NCBI GenBank assembly: GCA_017442225.1
Contig: JAFSAR010000018.1
Location: 1 to 33,680 of the forward strand
Length of the DNA stretch: 33,680 bases
Origin: Clostridia bacterium
Lineage (GTDB): Bacteria; Bacillota; Clostridia; Oscillospirales; Acutalibacteraceae
Direction: 5' to 3'
Below the pieces are notes generated by a model. That model searched no databases, was not told where the DNA came from, and was given only the letters and a program-made list of their open reading frames with translations. Shown here one piece after another: positions 7,105 to 16,030 of the stretch (position 1 is its first letter; every line of letters starts with the position of its first letter). Made by a program: the position numbers and the translations under genes.

Positions 7105-8878
7105 ACCACAACACAATACATTTTCTAATGTATGGTTTGCTTTTAAATGTCATTTCAAAGCGGCACCGTGCTATACCGTTTTTACACTCTTGCAAACCAT
7201 ACTGGGCGATTTGATAACACTGTTTGAGCATGTGTTTTTACCAGCACACATAATAAGTTGTGTTGAGAAAAAATCGCCTATTAGCGAGGTTTTAGTTTTT
7301 TTAATACCTATTGCGTTAGCGGTTATTTTAAAAGTTGGCCTAACACATATAGTAGGCAACTATATTGCGCCGAAATCACTTGCTAAAATAAATAAGTACA
7401 TACACCTGAATTTATACGAAAAAGCCGTATCAATGGATATTGCCAAGTATGATGACTCAAAATACTATAATGATTATGTTTGGGCAATGGAATATTCGAC
7501 ATGGCATTTGGATCAAGCGGTAAATCAATCTCGCCAATTTATAAGTAATATAGTTGTTGCGCTTGTTTCGGGTTCGTATGTAGTGTCGGTGGATATACGG
7601 GCTTTAATTGCATTGCTTATTGTTGCTGCGATAAACCTTACTGCTAATATCATTTTAAATAAAATAGATATGAAACAATGGGAGGAATTAATGCCCATTT
7701 GGCGCAAACGTAACTATTCTAACCGCGTTTTTTATCTTTCTTATTTTGTAAAAGACTTGCGAATGGGCAAGATGAATGAACGATTAGAAAAAGATTTTAG
7801 CGAATGTCGGGATGTAATTAACAGCACAACGGACAGATATTTCAAAAAGTTTTTACCATTTGAATTACTTAACTATCCTTTACACGATATTGTTTTAAAA
7901 GGCGTTTACTTAAGTTATCTTTTCTATCAGGCATTTGTTAATAAATTATATGGTTTTGGCATGCTTTACGGCATTTACAATGCAGTAAGAAATATTAACG
8001 ATAAAATTATTAATTCTATGCGCATTTTCCCCGAACTACAATGGGATAGTAAGAACATAGATAAAATCCGAGTTTTCTTAGATGCAAAAAATGAAATTTT
8101 GGATGATGGTACAAGTAAAATTTCAAGCAGTGGTGATATTGAACTCGAAAACGTTCACTTTACTTATCCTGGCAATGACACACCTACTATAAATGGAATT
8201 TCAATGAAGATAAACCAAGGTGAAAAAATTGCCCTTGTTGGCTTTAATGGCGCGGGCAAATCAACGCTTATTAAGTTAATTTTGCGCCTTTATGACGTTA
8301 ATAGCGGTGTTGTAAAATTTGATGGTAGACCAATTGCCGATTATCCACTACAAAAATATCGTGGTGTATTTAGCACACTGTTTCAAGATTTTCAAACTAT
8401 TGCCGCTACAATCGCGCAAAACATTACTATGGATAATAGCGAGCTTGACGTGGATAAAGCGCACAATTCGCTTGAAATGGCTGCTTTTAAGCAAAAATTT
8501 GACACACTGCCAAAAGGATTTGAAACCCAACTTACAAAAGAGTTTGATGACAACGGTGTAAACCTTTCGGGCGGCGAAGCACAAAAGTTGGCGGTTGCTC
8601 GTGTGCTTTATGCAAATAAAAACATCATCATTCTTGACGAGCCATCGAGCGCGCTTGACCCGTTAGCCGAGTATCAACTCAATAAGACGGTAACCGAGCT
8701 TGCAGGTGAAAAGACTGTAATAATTATATCACACCGCCTTTCTACCACGCGGTTTGTTGATAAAATTTATATGCTTGAAAACGGTCAAATTGTTGAAAGC
8801 GGAAATCACGATGTGCTCTTAAAACAAAACGGTAAATATTCCAAAATGTTTAAATTACAAGCGGAAAAATATCGATAA
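7091..8878 (+). CDS. ABC exporter half-transporter 2 (TMD-NBD fusion)
   Basis: 595 residues from the ATG at 7091, preceded by GGAGG inside the end of the upstream gene; an upstream in-frame ATG at 7025 lies deep in that gene and is rejected. Six predicted membrane helices occupy residues 1 to about 330. The ATPase carries Walker A GFNGAGKST near 384, LSGGEAQ near 492 and Walker B IIILDEP near 512, all intact. Both halves share the unusual EFDD(D/N)G stretch before the signature, so they probably arose by duplication. The A/T-rich codons and the dedicated XRE repressor mark the three genes as an accessory cassette. Confidence 0.9.
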   Translation: MKDYKPQHNTFSNVWFAFKCHFKAAPCYTVFTLLQTILGDLITLFEHVFLPAHIISCVEKKSPISEVLVFLIPIALAVILKVGLTHIVGNYIAPKSLAKINKYIHLNLYEKAVSMDIAKYDDSKYYNDYVWAMEYSTWHLDQAVNQSRQFISNIVVALVSGSYVVSVDIRALIALLIVAAINLTANIILNKIDMKQWEELMPIWRKRNYSNRVFYLSYFVKDLRMGKMNERLEKDFSECRDVINSTTDRYFKKFLPFELLNYPLHDIVLKGVYLSYLFYQAFVNKLYGFGMLYGIYNAVRNINDKIINSMRIFPELQWDSKNIDKIRVFLDAKNEILDDGTSKISSSGDIELENVHFTYPGNDTPTINGISMKINQGEKIALVGFNGAGKSTLIKLILRLYDVNSGVVKFDGRPIADYPLQKYRGVFSTLFQDFQTIAATIAQNITMDNSELDVDKAHNSLEMAAFKQKFDTLPKGFETQLTKEFDDNGVNLSGGEAQKLAVARVLYANKNIIILDEPSSALDPLAEYQLNKTVTELAGEKTVIIISHRLSTTRFVDKIYMLENGQIVESGNHDVLLKQNGKYSKMFKLQAEKYR

Positions 8879-8890
8879 TTTCTACAAAAT

Positions 8891-8917
8891 AAAAACCGAG
8901 CAAATTGCTCGGTTTTT
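8891..8917. terminator. Bidirectional terminator between the ABC operon and the QueG-like gene
   Basis: An 11-bp perfect stem (AAAAACCGAGC at 8891-8901 with 8907-8917) and a 5-base loop. It has T runs on both strands and lies between two converging genes, touching the QueG-like stop codon. Confidence 0.85.
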
Positions 8918-9689
8918 ATTTGTTTATATTCTCGTAATTTCTTATTATTAACCTTTCGCCGCGCCATGTATATGGGCGATTGGTAGTGTCTTCACCTAAA
9001 ATATATTCGTTACGATAACTATCTATAAATTTATTTATATAGGTCAAGTTGGTTTGCTTATTCATAGGACAGGCATTTTGACAAATATCACATCCCCACA
9101 AAATACGGTTATCCTTTAATTTTTTTAGTTCTTCCTCGGTGACCTGTTTTTTCTGACTTGTGTTTGACAGGCAGCTTGCTTTATCAAGACCTATCGGACA
9201 GGCGGCTTTACATTTGCCGCAATGGTTACATTCGTTATAGCCGTTTTTACAATTAATTTCAAGGTCGGTGACAATCTCGCCCAAAAAAACAAAGCTTCCG
9301 TAATCTTTTGTAATCAGTAAGCCATTATCCCCCTTGACACCTATGCCCGCCACAGCGGCGGTGTGCACCTCAGGTATGGGGGAATTGTCACAAAAATGCT
9401 CAAATTCATTTTGAGTATAAATTTTCTTCAATTTTTGGCAGACTTGCTTTAGTATATCGCCGACCACCGTATGATAATCGGTGACTGCAGCATATCTGCT
9501 TAAAAATTTGGGTGGTTCGTTCTTTACTTTATAGGGGAAGGCGCACATTATAATCGTTTTTGCTTTTTGTGGTATGCGATTTTTTGCTCTGCAATCAAGC
9601 AAATGCTCTTTTACATCACTAAAAGCGCAAAAACCGACATTTTTAATGCCGTAATCGCCTAAAATGTCGGTAATTGTTTTTTTTGTCAT
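8916..9689 (-). CDS. QueG-like iron-sulfur reductase (short form)
   Basis: 257 residues. The N-terminal half follows the QueG/DUF1730 cobalamin-binding pattern (IMCAFPY, DYHTVVGDIL, then PIPEVHTAAVAGIG-KGDNGLLI). The C-terminal half has two 4Fe-4S motifs, CNHCGKCKAACPIG and CDICQNACPMN. QueG reduces epoxyqueuosine to queuosine at tRNA position 34. Classical QueG is about 380 residues with a C-terminal HEAT-like tail, which is missing here, so another reductase role is possible. It shares an ATGA overlap with tadA, another position-34 modification gene, which favours a tRNA role. No other queuosine genes are in the window. Confidence 0.7.
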   Translation of the reverse strand: MTKKTITDILGDYGIKNVGFCAFSDVKEHLLDCRAKNRIPQKAKTIIMCAFPYKVKNEPPKFLSRYAAVTDYHTVVGDILKQVCQKLKKIYTQNEFEHFCDNSPIPEVHTAAVAGIGVKGDNGLLITKDYGSFVFLGEIVTDLEINCKNGYNECNHCGKCKAACPIGLDKASCLSNTSQKKQVTEEELKKLKDNRILWGCDICQNACPMNKQTNLTYINKFIDSYRNEYILGEDTTNRPYTWRGERLIIRNYENINK

Positions 9690-10129
9690 TTTCTTACACC
9701 CTCAAAAAATTCGGTGAGTAGTCCTTTGCACTCGTCTTCTTTTATACCGCCGTAAACTGTTGTATCTTTAGCAAACGGTAAGTTCATTAAATTTGTAACC
9801 GAATCCATACATCCCATTGTTTTATCATAAGCGCCAAAAACAACCTCTTTTATTCGCGCGTTAATAATTGCGCCTGCGCACATAGGGCAAGGCTCCAAAG
9901 TAACATAAATTGCGCAGTCGTCGAGCCGCCAATCACCAAGCGTGTTACAGGCTTGATTTATTGCCTCGGTCTCGGCATGAGAAAGCGCGTTTCTTTTTTG
10001 CTCGCGCATATTATAACCCTCGCCGATTATCTCGCCGTCTTTAACAACGACAGCGCCTACGGGCACTTCGCCGTGCGCGGCGGCGGTTTTTGCAAGCTCT
10101 ATAGCCCTTGTCATAAAACGGCTTTCCAT
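9686..10129 (-). CDS. tadA: tRNA adenosine(34) deaminase
   Basis: 147 residues. It converts A34 to inosine in tRNA-Arg(ACG), letting one tRNA read several Arg codons. The zinc and catalytic motifs are clear: HAE in LSHAETEAI and PCPMCAGAI, with the family's N-terminal VPVGAVVVKDGEIIGEGYN. Length is normal, and an AGGAG site precedes the ATG. The end overlaps the QueG-like start by four bases (ATGA). It is probably in the same leftward transcript as the CPBP gene and gyrase. Confidence 0.93.
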   Translation of the reverse strand: MESRFMTRAIELAKTAAAHGEVPVGAVVVKDGEIIGEGYNMREQKRNALSHAETEAINQACNTLGDWRLDDCAIYVTLEPCPMCAGAIINARIKEVVFGAYDKTMGCMDSVTNLMNLPFAKDTTVYGGIKEDECKGLLTEFFEGVRK

Positions 10130-10141
10130 TTGAAATTTCTC

Positions 10142-11209
10142 CTAAATTACAAAATAGCTTAAAGATTCAATGAAATTAAATACAACGAACAGAATTATTG
10201 CCAAAGAGGTAAAAAACCACGTGTATTTTTGTTTTTCTGTGATTATGTCGTCCTGCTTTTTAAGGCTGTAGTTTTCTTCGCTGTTTTTTGAAAGCAGTAA
10301 AACGCCCACAATCGCAGCAATAAGACTGATAACAAGATATACAAGATACAAAAGATTTTGCATATTTACGGTTATTACACTTTCTAAATAAGTAAATATT
10401 ACCGAAACCGCATTGTTTGCGCAATGTACTGCAACGCTAACCCATATGCTACCTGTTTTTACATAAATATAGCCTAAAATAAGACCAACCATTACAGCAA
10501 AGGGAATTTGCTCAAAATTGCCGTGCATAATACCAAATACTATAGATGATGTTATTATAGCAAAGCCCTCACCATATTTTTTTAGCAGACCCAACACAAT
10601 GCCGCGGCAGGCAAATTCCTCTACCAAAGCGGGAACTATTGCCGTTGCAATAAAGGTAAGCAAAAAACCAAAAATACCTTGCGGATTATCGCCAAAATTG
10701 ACATCATAATCTATGCCAAAGCCCTCAAATATTGCAGACGAATAATTCATAGCAATATTTGCAAACGAGCAAAAGCCTATACCAAAAAGCACAAACGGTA
10801 AACCTGTGCCGCTTTTTGCTTTTCCAAACTGTATCGTTTGGTCAATTCTTGCTCCCACGCATTTTGCAGCAATAGTGAACGGTACTAAAAACATAAGGCA
10901 TGACAAAATTATCTGCAAGATCTGTTGCATTGCAGGATTTTGTGACAATTTTATTGCATCGTTTAATTGCATACCGAAAATTTTAGTAGTAAAAAACAGA
11001 TATACAACTGACCACACAAAGCCTATTACTGAAAGGCAAATCGCGGGTATTCCCACAACAAGAGCCAAACGGCGAATATCCTTTTTTTTGCGGTACTCTT
11101 CGGGTATAAAACCGTAAGGATTACTTGGCGCTGCAGGTATTTCCTCCTGCGGCGCCTGATTTTTCTCAAATTGCGGTTGCAAATTAAAATTATTGTTTTC
11201 TTCTAACAT
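10142..11209 (-). CDS. CPBP-family intramembrane metalloprotease
   Basis: 355 residues. About 75 residues come before the first helices, starting with a Pro/Gln/Glu-rich cytosolic stretch, and about eight hydrophobic segments follow. The three CPBP (Abi/Rce1-like) motifs are present: EEFACRG (EExxxR), FGIMHGN (FxxxH) and VHCANN (HxxxN-like). Members are membrane proteases; some process prenylated or bacteriocin-related peptides, but most have no known substrate. It follows gyrA by about 50 bases with a GAGGAG site, so it is likely co-transcribed. No bacteriocin gene is nearby, so I assign no substrate. Confidence 0.88.
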   Translation of the reverse strand: MLEENNNFNLQPQFEKNQAPQEEIPAAPSNPYGFIPEEYRKKKDIRRLALVVGIPAICLSVIGFVWSVVYLFFTTKIFGMQLNDAIKLSQNPAMQQILQIILSCLMFLVPFTIAAKCVGARIDQTIQFGKAKSGTGLPFVLFGIGFCSFANIAMNYSSAIFEGFGIDYDVNFGDNPQGIFGFLLTFIATAIVPALVEEFACRGIVLGLLKKYGEGFAIITSSIVFGIMHGNFEQIPFAVMVGLILGYIYVKTGSIWVSVAVHCANNAVSVIFTYLESVITVNMQNLLYLVYLVISLIAAIVGVLLLSKNSEENYSLKKQDDIITEKQKYTWFFTSLAIILFVVFNFIESLSYFVI

Positions 11210-11261
11210 AGAAATACTCCTCTTGAATATTTCCTCAAAACCTTAAATTTATAAATATTTA

Positions 11262-13784
11262 TTATTCTTCATTTTCTACCGTTCCCGCATCTGCGTCGGC
11301 TTCTTCGGGGGTGTCGTTTACTTCTGCTTCGTCGTGCTCTGCTTTTGCAACCGACAGTATACGCTCGCCCTCAGCGACACGCATAACTCTTACACCCTTT
11401 GCAGGACGCGCAAACTCGGATATAGTATCACCGAATATACGGATTACTATGCCGTTAGAAGCAATCATTATGATATCCTCGTTTTGTTCAATCGGCAATA
11501 CTGCGGCAACGTCGCCGTATTTTTCTACCTTATAGTTGGTAAGACCCTTGCCGCCGCGCGACTGCAGACGGTAATGAGATATCGGACTAATACGGCCGTA
11601 TCCTGTCTCGGTAACGGTAAGAATACGTGTATCCTCTTTGCAAAGAGCCATATCCACAACAATGTCGTCATCTGCCATATTTATAGCCTTAACACCGCGG
11701 GCGGTACGTCCCATAGAACGCACCTGATGCTCGTTAAAGTGAATTGCCTTACCCTTTTTGGTAGCGACAAGAAGATTGTTATCGCCGTCGGTCATACGTA
11801 CGTGAGCAAGCTCGTCACCCTCGTCTATAGATATAGCAATAATACCGCTCTTACGCGTATTCTTAAAATCAGAAAGCTTTGTACGCTTTACAACACCCTG
11901 ACGGGTAATCATACAAATATATCTTTCGTCCTCGTCATCTGCGGTTACAGGGATAATAACATTGATCTTTTCTCCCGCCATAAGAGGTACTACATTTACA
12001 AGATTCATACCCTTGGCAGTACGTGAGCCTTCGGGGATTTCGTATGCCTTGATACGATATACTCTACCCAAGTTACTAAACAGCATAATACGGTCATGTG
12101 ATGAGCAGACAAACATATTCTCAACGCTGTCTTCCTCGCGTGTAGTCATACCCGTAATACCGCGTCCGCCACGGTGTTGAACGTTATAGGTATCAGACGG
12201 CAAACGCTTGATATAACCGTTGACGGTTTTGGTGATAACGCACTCTTCAAGCGGAATAAGGTCTTCAATATCAACCTCTCCCGCAACGTCGGAAATCTCG
12301 GTACGGCGCTCGTCACTGTATTTATCGCGAAGATTAAGACTCTCAGTTTTAACGATATCAAGAATTCTTTCACGCGATGCGAGAATTTCATCACACTCTT
12401 TAATAAATTCAAGCTTTTCCTGCAATTCGTCAAGAATTTTCTGCTTTTCAAGACCTGCAAGCTTACCAAGCTGCATTTGAACGATAGCTGTGGTCTGAAT
12501 ATCGTCAAGACCAAATCTCTCGGATAATGTTTCTTTACTTTCGGGAATAGTCTTGCTGTTACGAATGATGGCTATAACTTCATCAATAAAATCAAGCGCT
12601 ATCTTTAAGCCTTCTAAAATATGCGCGCGTTCAGCCGCTTTTTTGCGGTCAAACTCGGTACGGCGGCGGATAATCTCATACTGAAAATCAATGCTGTTTT
12701 GAAGCATCTCTTTGAGTGTAAGAATTTGTGGCTTGCCGTTTACAATAGCAAGCAAAATTGCGCCAAAAGTTGACTGCAATGCTGTGTAACTATAAAGTTT
12801 ATTTAAAACTACTTGTGGACTTGCATCTCTTTTAATGTCAACCACAATTCGCATACCGCCATCGCGCTTTGACGAATAGTCAACAACGTCGTCAATGCCC
12901 TCTATTTTCTTTTCGGCAGCAAGGTCGTATATATGTTTAACAAGGTCTTTTTTGCGTACCTTATAGGGAATTTCGGTAATAACTATGCGGAATTTACCGT
13001 TTTTAGTTTCCTCTATTTCTGCCTTTCCTCGAACAACTATCTTTCCGCGACCTGTAGCGTATGCGGCGCGGATACCACTGCGACCCATAATTATGCCACC
13101 TGTTGGAAAATCAGGTCCCTTTATATGCTCGCAAAGCTCAGGTAGGTCAGCGTCGGGGTTGTCAATAAGGCAACACATAGCGTCAATAACCTCTCCCAAA
13201 TTGTGAGGCGGAATTTCGGTAGCCATACCTACGGCTATACCGCTTGAACCGTTTACCAATAACTGCGGAAAACGAACGGGCAGAACCTCGGGCTCTTCGA
13301 GTCGGTCATCATAGTTAGGCAGCATATTAACGGTATCTTTTTTGATATCATCAAGCATACTGTAAGAAAGTCGGTTCATTTTTGACTCGGTATATCGGTA
13401 AGCGGCGGCAGGATATCCATCTATGTTACCAAAGTTACCGTGACCGTCAATTAAAGGATAGCGGAGTGAGAAATCCTGCGCCATACGAACCATTGCATCG
13501 TAAACGGAAGCGTCACCGTGTGGATGATAACGGCCAAGCACGGTACCAACCGTGTCGGCGCACTTACGGTATTTGCTGTCTGGTGTGAGTCCGTTTTCGT
13601 ACATTGTGTAAAGAATACGGCGGTGAACAGGCTTTAGTCCGTCACGAACATCTGGAAGCGCGCGACCTACAAGTACTGACATAGAGTACTGTAGCATACT
13701 TTGTTTTACTTCATCGGTAATCTCAACAGGAACAATATTTGTTTCTTCACTGCTGGGCCAATAAACTTTTTCTTGTTTTGCCAT
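11262..13784 (-). CDS. gyrA: DNA gyrase subunit A
   Basis: 840 residues, the typical length. It cleaves and rejoins DNA in the gyrase A2B2 complex that introduces negative supercoils. The active-site tyrosine is Tyr131 in AYRYTESKM. The region equivalent to the quinolone pocket reads YHPHGDASVYDAM, with Ala92 where E. coli has Ser83 and Asp96 where it has Asp87. The C-terminal beta-pinwheel has a GyrA box-like QHRGGRG and a second QSRGGKG, followed by an acidic tail. It begins 18 bases after gyrB with an AAGGAG site, so the two are one operon. Confidence 0.97.
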   Translation of the reverse strand: MAKQEKVYWPSSEETNIVPVEITDEVKQSMLQYSMSVLVGRALPDVRDGLKPVHRRILYTMYENGLTPDSKYRKCADTVGTVLGRYHPHGDASVYDAMVRMAQDFSLRYPLIDGHGNFGNIDGYPAAAYRYTESKMNRLSYSMLDDIKKDTVNMLPNYDDRLEEPEVLPVRFPQLLVNGSSGIAVGMATEIPPHNLGEVIDAMCCLIDNPDADLPELCEHIKGPDFPTGGIIMGRSGIRAAYATGRGKIVVRGKAEIEETKNGKFRIVITEIPYKVRKKDLVKHIYDLAAEKKIEGIDDVVDYSSKRDGGMRIVVDIKRDASPQVVLNKLYSYTALQSTFGAILLAIVNGKPQILTLKEMLQNSIDFQYEIIRRRTEFDRKKAAERAHILEGLKIALDFIDEVIAIIRNSKTIPESKETLSERFGLDDIQTTAIVQMQLGKLAGLEKQKILDELQEKLEFIKECDEILASRERILDIVKTESLNLRDKYSDERRTEISDVAGEVDIEDLIPLEECVITKTVNGYIKRLPSDTYNVQHRGGRGITGMTTREEDSVENMFVCSSHDRIMLFSNLGRVYRIKAYEIPEGSRTAKGMNLVNVVPLMAGEKINVIIPVTADDEDERYICMITRQGVVKRTKLSDFKNTRKSGIIAISIDEGDELAHVRMTDGDNNLLVATKKGKAIHFNEHQVRSMGRTARGVKAINMADDDIVVDMALCKEDTRILTVTETGYGRISPISHYRLQSRGGKGLTNYKVEKYGDVAAVLPIEQNEDIIMIASNGIVIRIFGDTISEFARPAKGVRVMRVAEGERILSVAKAEHDEAEVNDTPEEADADAGTVENEE

Positions 13785-13802
13785 TTTTTCTCTCTCCTTT
13801 CC

Positions 13803-15752
13803 TTAAATATCTAAATCTGTCGCATAAATTGCGTTTTCTTCAATAAATTTACGTCTGGGCTCTACCTCTTCACCCATCAAAATGGTAAAAGTCTCGTCTG
13901 CCAAAGCCGCGTCTGCCATAGTAACCTGCAAGAAGGTTCTGCGCTCGGGGTCGAGAGTGGTTTCCCAAAGCTGTGAGGGATCCATTTCACCAAGACCTTT
14001 ATAACGCTGAACATCTACGCCTGCGCCCAATTCTTCTACCTTTGCAGCCTTTTCCTCATCAGTAAATACGTCAAAGTGCTGTTTACCCTTTGAAATTCTA
14101 AAGAGTGGTGGCTGAGCAAGATAAATATGACCTGTTTCAATAAGCTCGGGCATATATCGGAAGAAAAACGTCAGCAAAAGTGTGCGAATATGCGAACCGT
14201 CGACGTCGGCATCCGCCATGATAACGATTTTGTCATAACGAAGCTTGTTTATATCAAAGTTTTCTCCTATACCTGTGCCTAAAGCTGTAATTACAGGCGT
14301 TAACTTATCGTTGCCGTAAACCTTATCCTCACGCGCCTTTTCAACGTTTAGCATCTTACCCCAAAGAGGAAGTATTGCCTGATAAGTTGCGTTTCTTCCC
14401 TCTACTGCGCTACCGCCTGCAGAGTCACCCTCTACGATATAAATTTCGGTCTTTGTGGGGTCGTTAGAGATACAGTCTGTAAGCTTTTCTGGCATACGGG
14501 TCTTACTGCCGATACCTGCCTTGTTACGTGACGCTTCTCTCGCTTTTTGAGCGGCTTCGCGCGCGTTTGACGCGGCTATCGCCTTGTCTATAACTATTTT
14601 AGAGTCGGCGGGATTTTCCTCTAAATATTTATAAAGCTGGTCATTTACAATATCGCGCACCAGTTGTCCTATAGAGGTATTGCCGAGTTTTGCTTTGGTC
14701 TGGCTTTCAAACTGAGCGTCGGCAAGCTTAACCGATACAACGGCTACCAAGCCCTCCATAATATCGTCGGCCTTAAGATTATCGGATGATTCTTTTATCT
14801 TTTTAAAGTCGTGAGCGTATTTGTTTACAACCCTAGTTACTGTCTGGCGGAAAGCCTGCTCGTGAGTACCGCCGTCGATGGTATGTAACGTGTTGGCAAA
14901 TGATAAAATTTTGTTATCGTAAGCTGTAGACCAAAGCAGCGCAATTTCTGCCATCTCGTCGCCCTTTGAGCCTGAAAGATAGATAACATCGTTTATAAGG
15001 CTTTCTTTTTTAATACCCGCAAGCAGATATTCAACATAAGATTTTATACCACCCTCAAAGCAAAGGTCATCACTCTTGCCAATGGTTGATATAGTTTCGT
15101 CGGTACGCTTATCCGTAAGCACAACGCGAATACCCGCGTTAAGAAACGCCTGCTCACGAAGACGATTGAGCAGAGTATCATAATCGTAGGTTGTAGTATC
15201 GGTAAATATTGTGGGGTCAGGTTTAAAGGTAACGGTGGTGCCCGTCTCGGTTGTATCGCCTATCACTTCAAGGTCGGTTACAATAACACCCTTTTCATAG
15301 CGTTGCTTATAAATATGCTTTCCGTCTTTTACTTCAACCTCAAGCCAATTTGAAAGCGCGTTAACAACCGACGCGCCAACACCGTGAAGACCACCTGATA
15401 CCTTGTATCCGCCGCCGCCAAACTTACCGCCCGCGTGCAGAATTGTAAATACAACAGTAACTGTAGGTATACCCTTTTGCGCATTTATACCAACAGGTAT
15501 ACCACGGCCGTTATCACTAACACGGATAATACCGTCATCTAAAATATCTACGTCTATTTTTGTGCAGTAACCTGCCAGAGCCTCATCGATAGAGTTATCT
15601 ACTATCTCGTAAACCAAGTGATGCAGACCGCGCTCACCTGTAGAACCTATGTACATACCGGGGCGTTTTCTTACAGCCTCAAGTCCTTCAAGTACCTGTA
15701 TGGACGATTCGTCATATTTTTCGGTTACAGGTAAATTTAATTCTTCGCTCAT
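13803..15752 (-). CDS. gyrB: DNA gyrase subunit B
   Basis: 649 residues from the ATG at 15752. I chose this over a TTG six codons earlier because the AAGGAG site lies just upstream of 15752 and the TTG frame would start before it. The GHKL ATPase region shows EIVDNSIDEALAG and DNGRGIPVG; the TOPRIM region shows EGDSAGGSA and the DADVDG metal site. The DSAGGSA stretch is followed by VEGRNATYQ, a departure from the common KQGRDR form but seen where the family varies. It is the ATPase half of gyrase. Confidence 0.97.
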   Translation of the reverse strand: MSEELNLPVTEKYDESSIQVLEGLEAVRKRPGMYIGSTGERGLHHLVYEIVDNSIDEALAGYCTKIDVDILDDGIIRVSDNGRGIPVGINAQKGIPTVTVVFTILHAGGKFGGGGYKVSGGLHGVGASVVNALSNWLEVEVKDGKHIYKQRYEKGVIVTDLEVIGDTTETGTTVTFKPDPTIFTDTTTYDYDTLLNRLREQAFLNAGIRVVLTDKRTDETISTIGKSDDLCFEGGIKSYVEYLLAGIKKESLINDVIYLSGSKGDEMAEIALLWSTAYDNKILSFANTLHTIDGGTHEQAFRQTVTRVVNKYAHDFKKIKESSDNLKADDIMEGLVAVVSVKLADAQFESQTKAKLGNTSIGQLVRDIVNDQLYKYLEENPADSKIVIDKAIAASNAREAAQKAREASRNKAGIGSKTRMPEKLTDCISNDPTKTEIYIVEGDSAGGSAVEGRNATYQAILPLWGKMLNVEKAREDKVYGNDKLTPVITALGTGIGENFDINKLRYDKIVIMADADVDGSHIRTLLLTFFFRYMPELIETGHIYLAQPPLFRISKGKQHFDVFTDEEKAAKVEELGAGVDVQRYKGLGEMDPSQLWETTLDPERRTFLQVTMADAALADETFTILMGEEVEPRRKFIEENAIYATDLDI

Positions 15753-15766
15753 TTTAAAACTCCTTA

Positions 15767-16030
15767 TCAAAGTGAATCTATATATCCTGTTCGCTTTAAA
15801 AGCGTTGAAGAAGATATTTGTGAAATATAAATTTTTGCTGTCTCAAAATTTTTTCCCGCTATTACAAAAGAACGAGGTAGATCGTAGCTTACGGTTATTA
15901 CTTTTCCTGCCTTTTCGGCTTTATTTAAAAAGTCGCGCGTTCTTTTTGAAACAGAGGTATTTTCTAAATCAAAAATTCCTATTATTTCACTTGTCGGCAG
16001 CATTATATTGTTTCCTAAATGTATATACAT
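15767..16030 (-). CDS. remB: DUF370/RemB (YaaB)-like regulator
   Basis: 87 residues with the family start MYIHLGNN and the IIGIFDLENTSVSK stretch. In Bacillus the homologue (YaaB/RemB) lies at this exact place between recF and gyrB and is related to RemA, a DNA-binding activator of matrix genes. The start overlaps the recF stop (TAATG), so the gene is translationally coupled to recF. Its role in this organism is not shown by the sequence. Confidence 0.88.
   Translation of the reverse strand: MYIHLGNNIMLPTSEIIGIFDLENTSVSKRTRDFLNKAEKAGKVITVSYDLPRSFVIAGKNFETAKIYISQISSSTLLKRTGYIDSL

Noticed and set aside
10142..11209. Bacteriocin immunity role for the CPBP protein
   Set aside because: No bacteriocin, modification enzyme or dedicated exporter is nearby; the gene follows gyrA in a housekeeping transcript.
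11334..12026. 230-codon plus-strand frame opposite gyrA
   Set aside because: Antisense shadow; no start signals and no recognisable domain.
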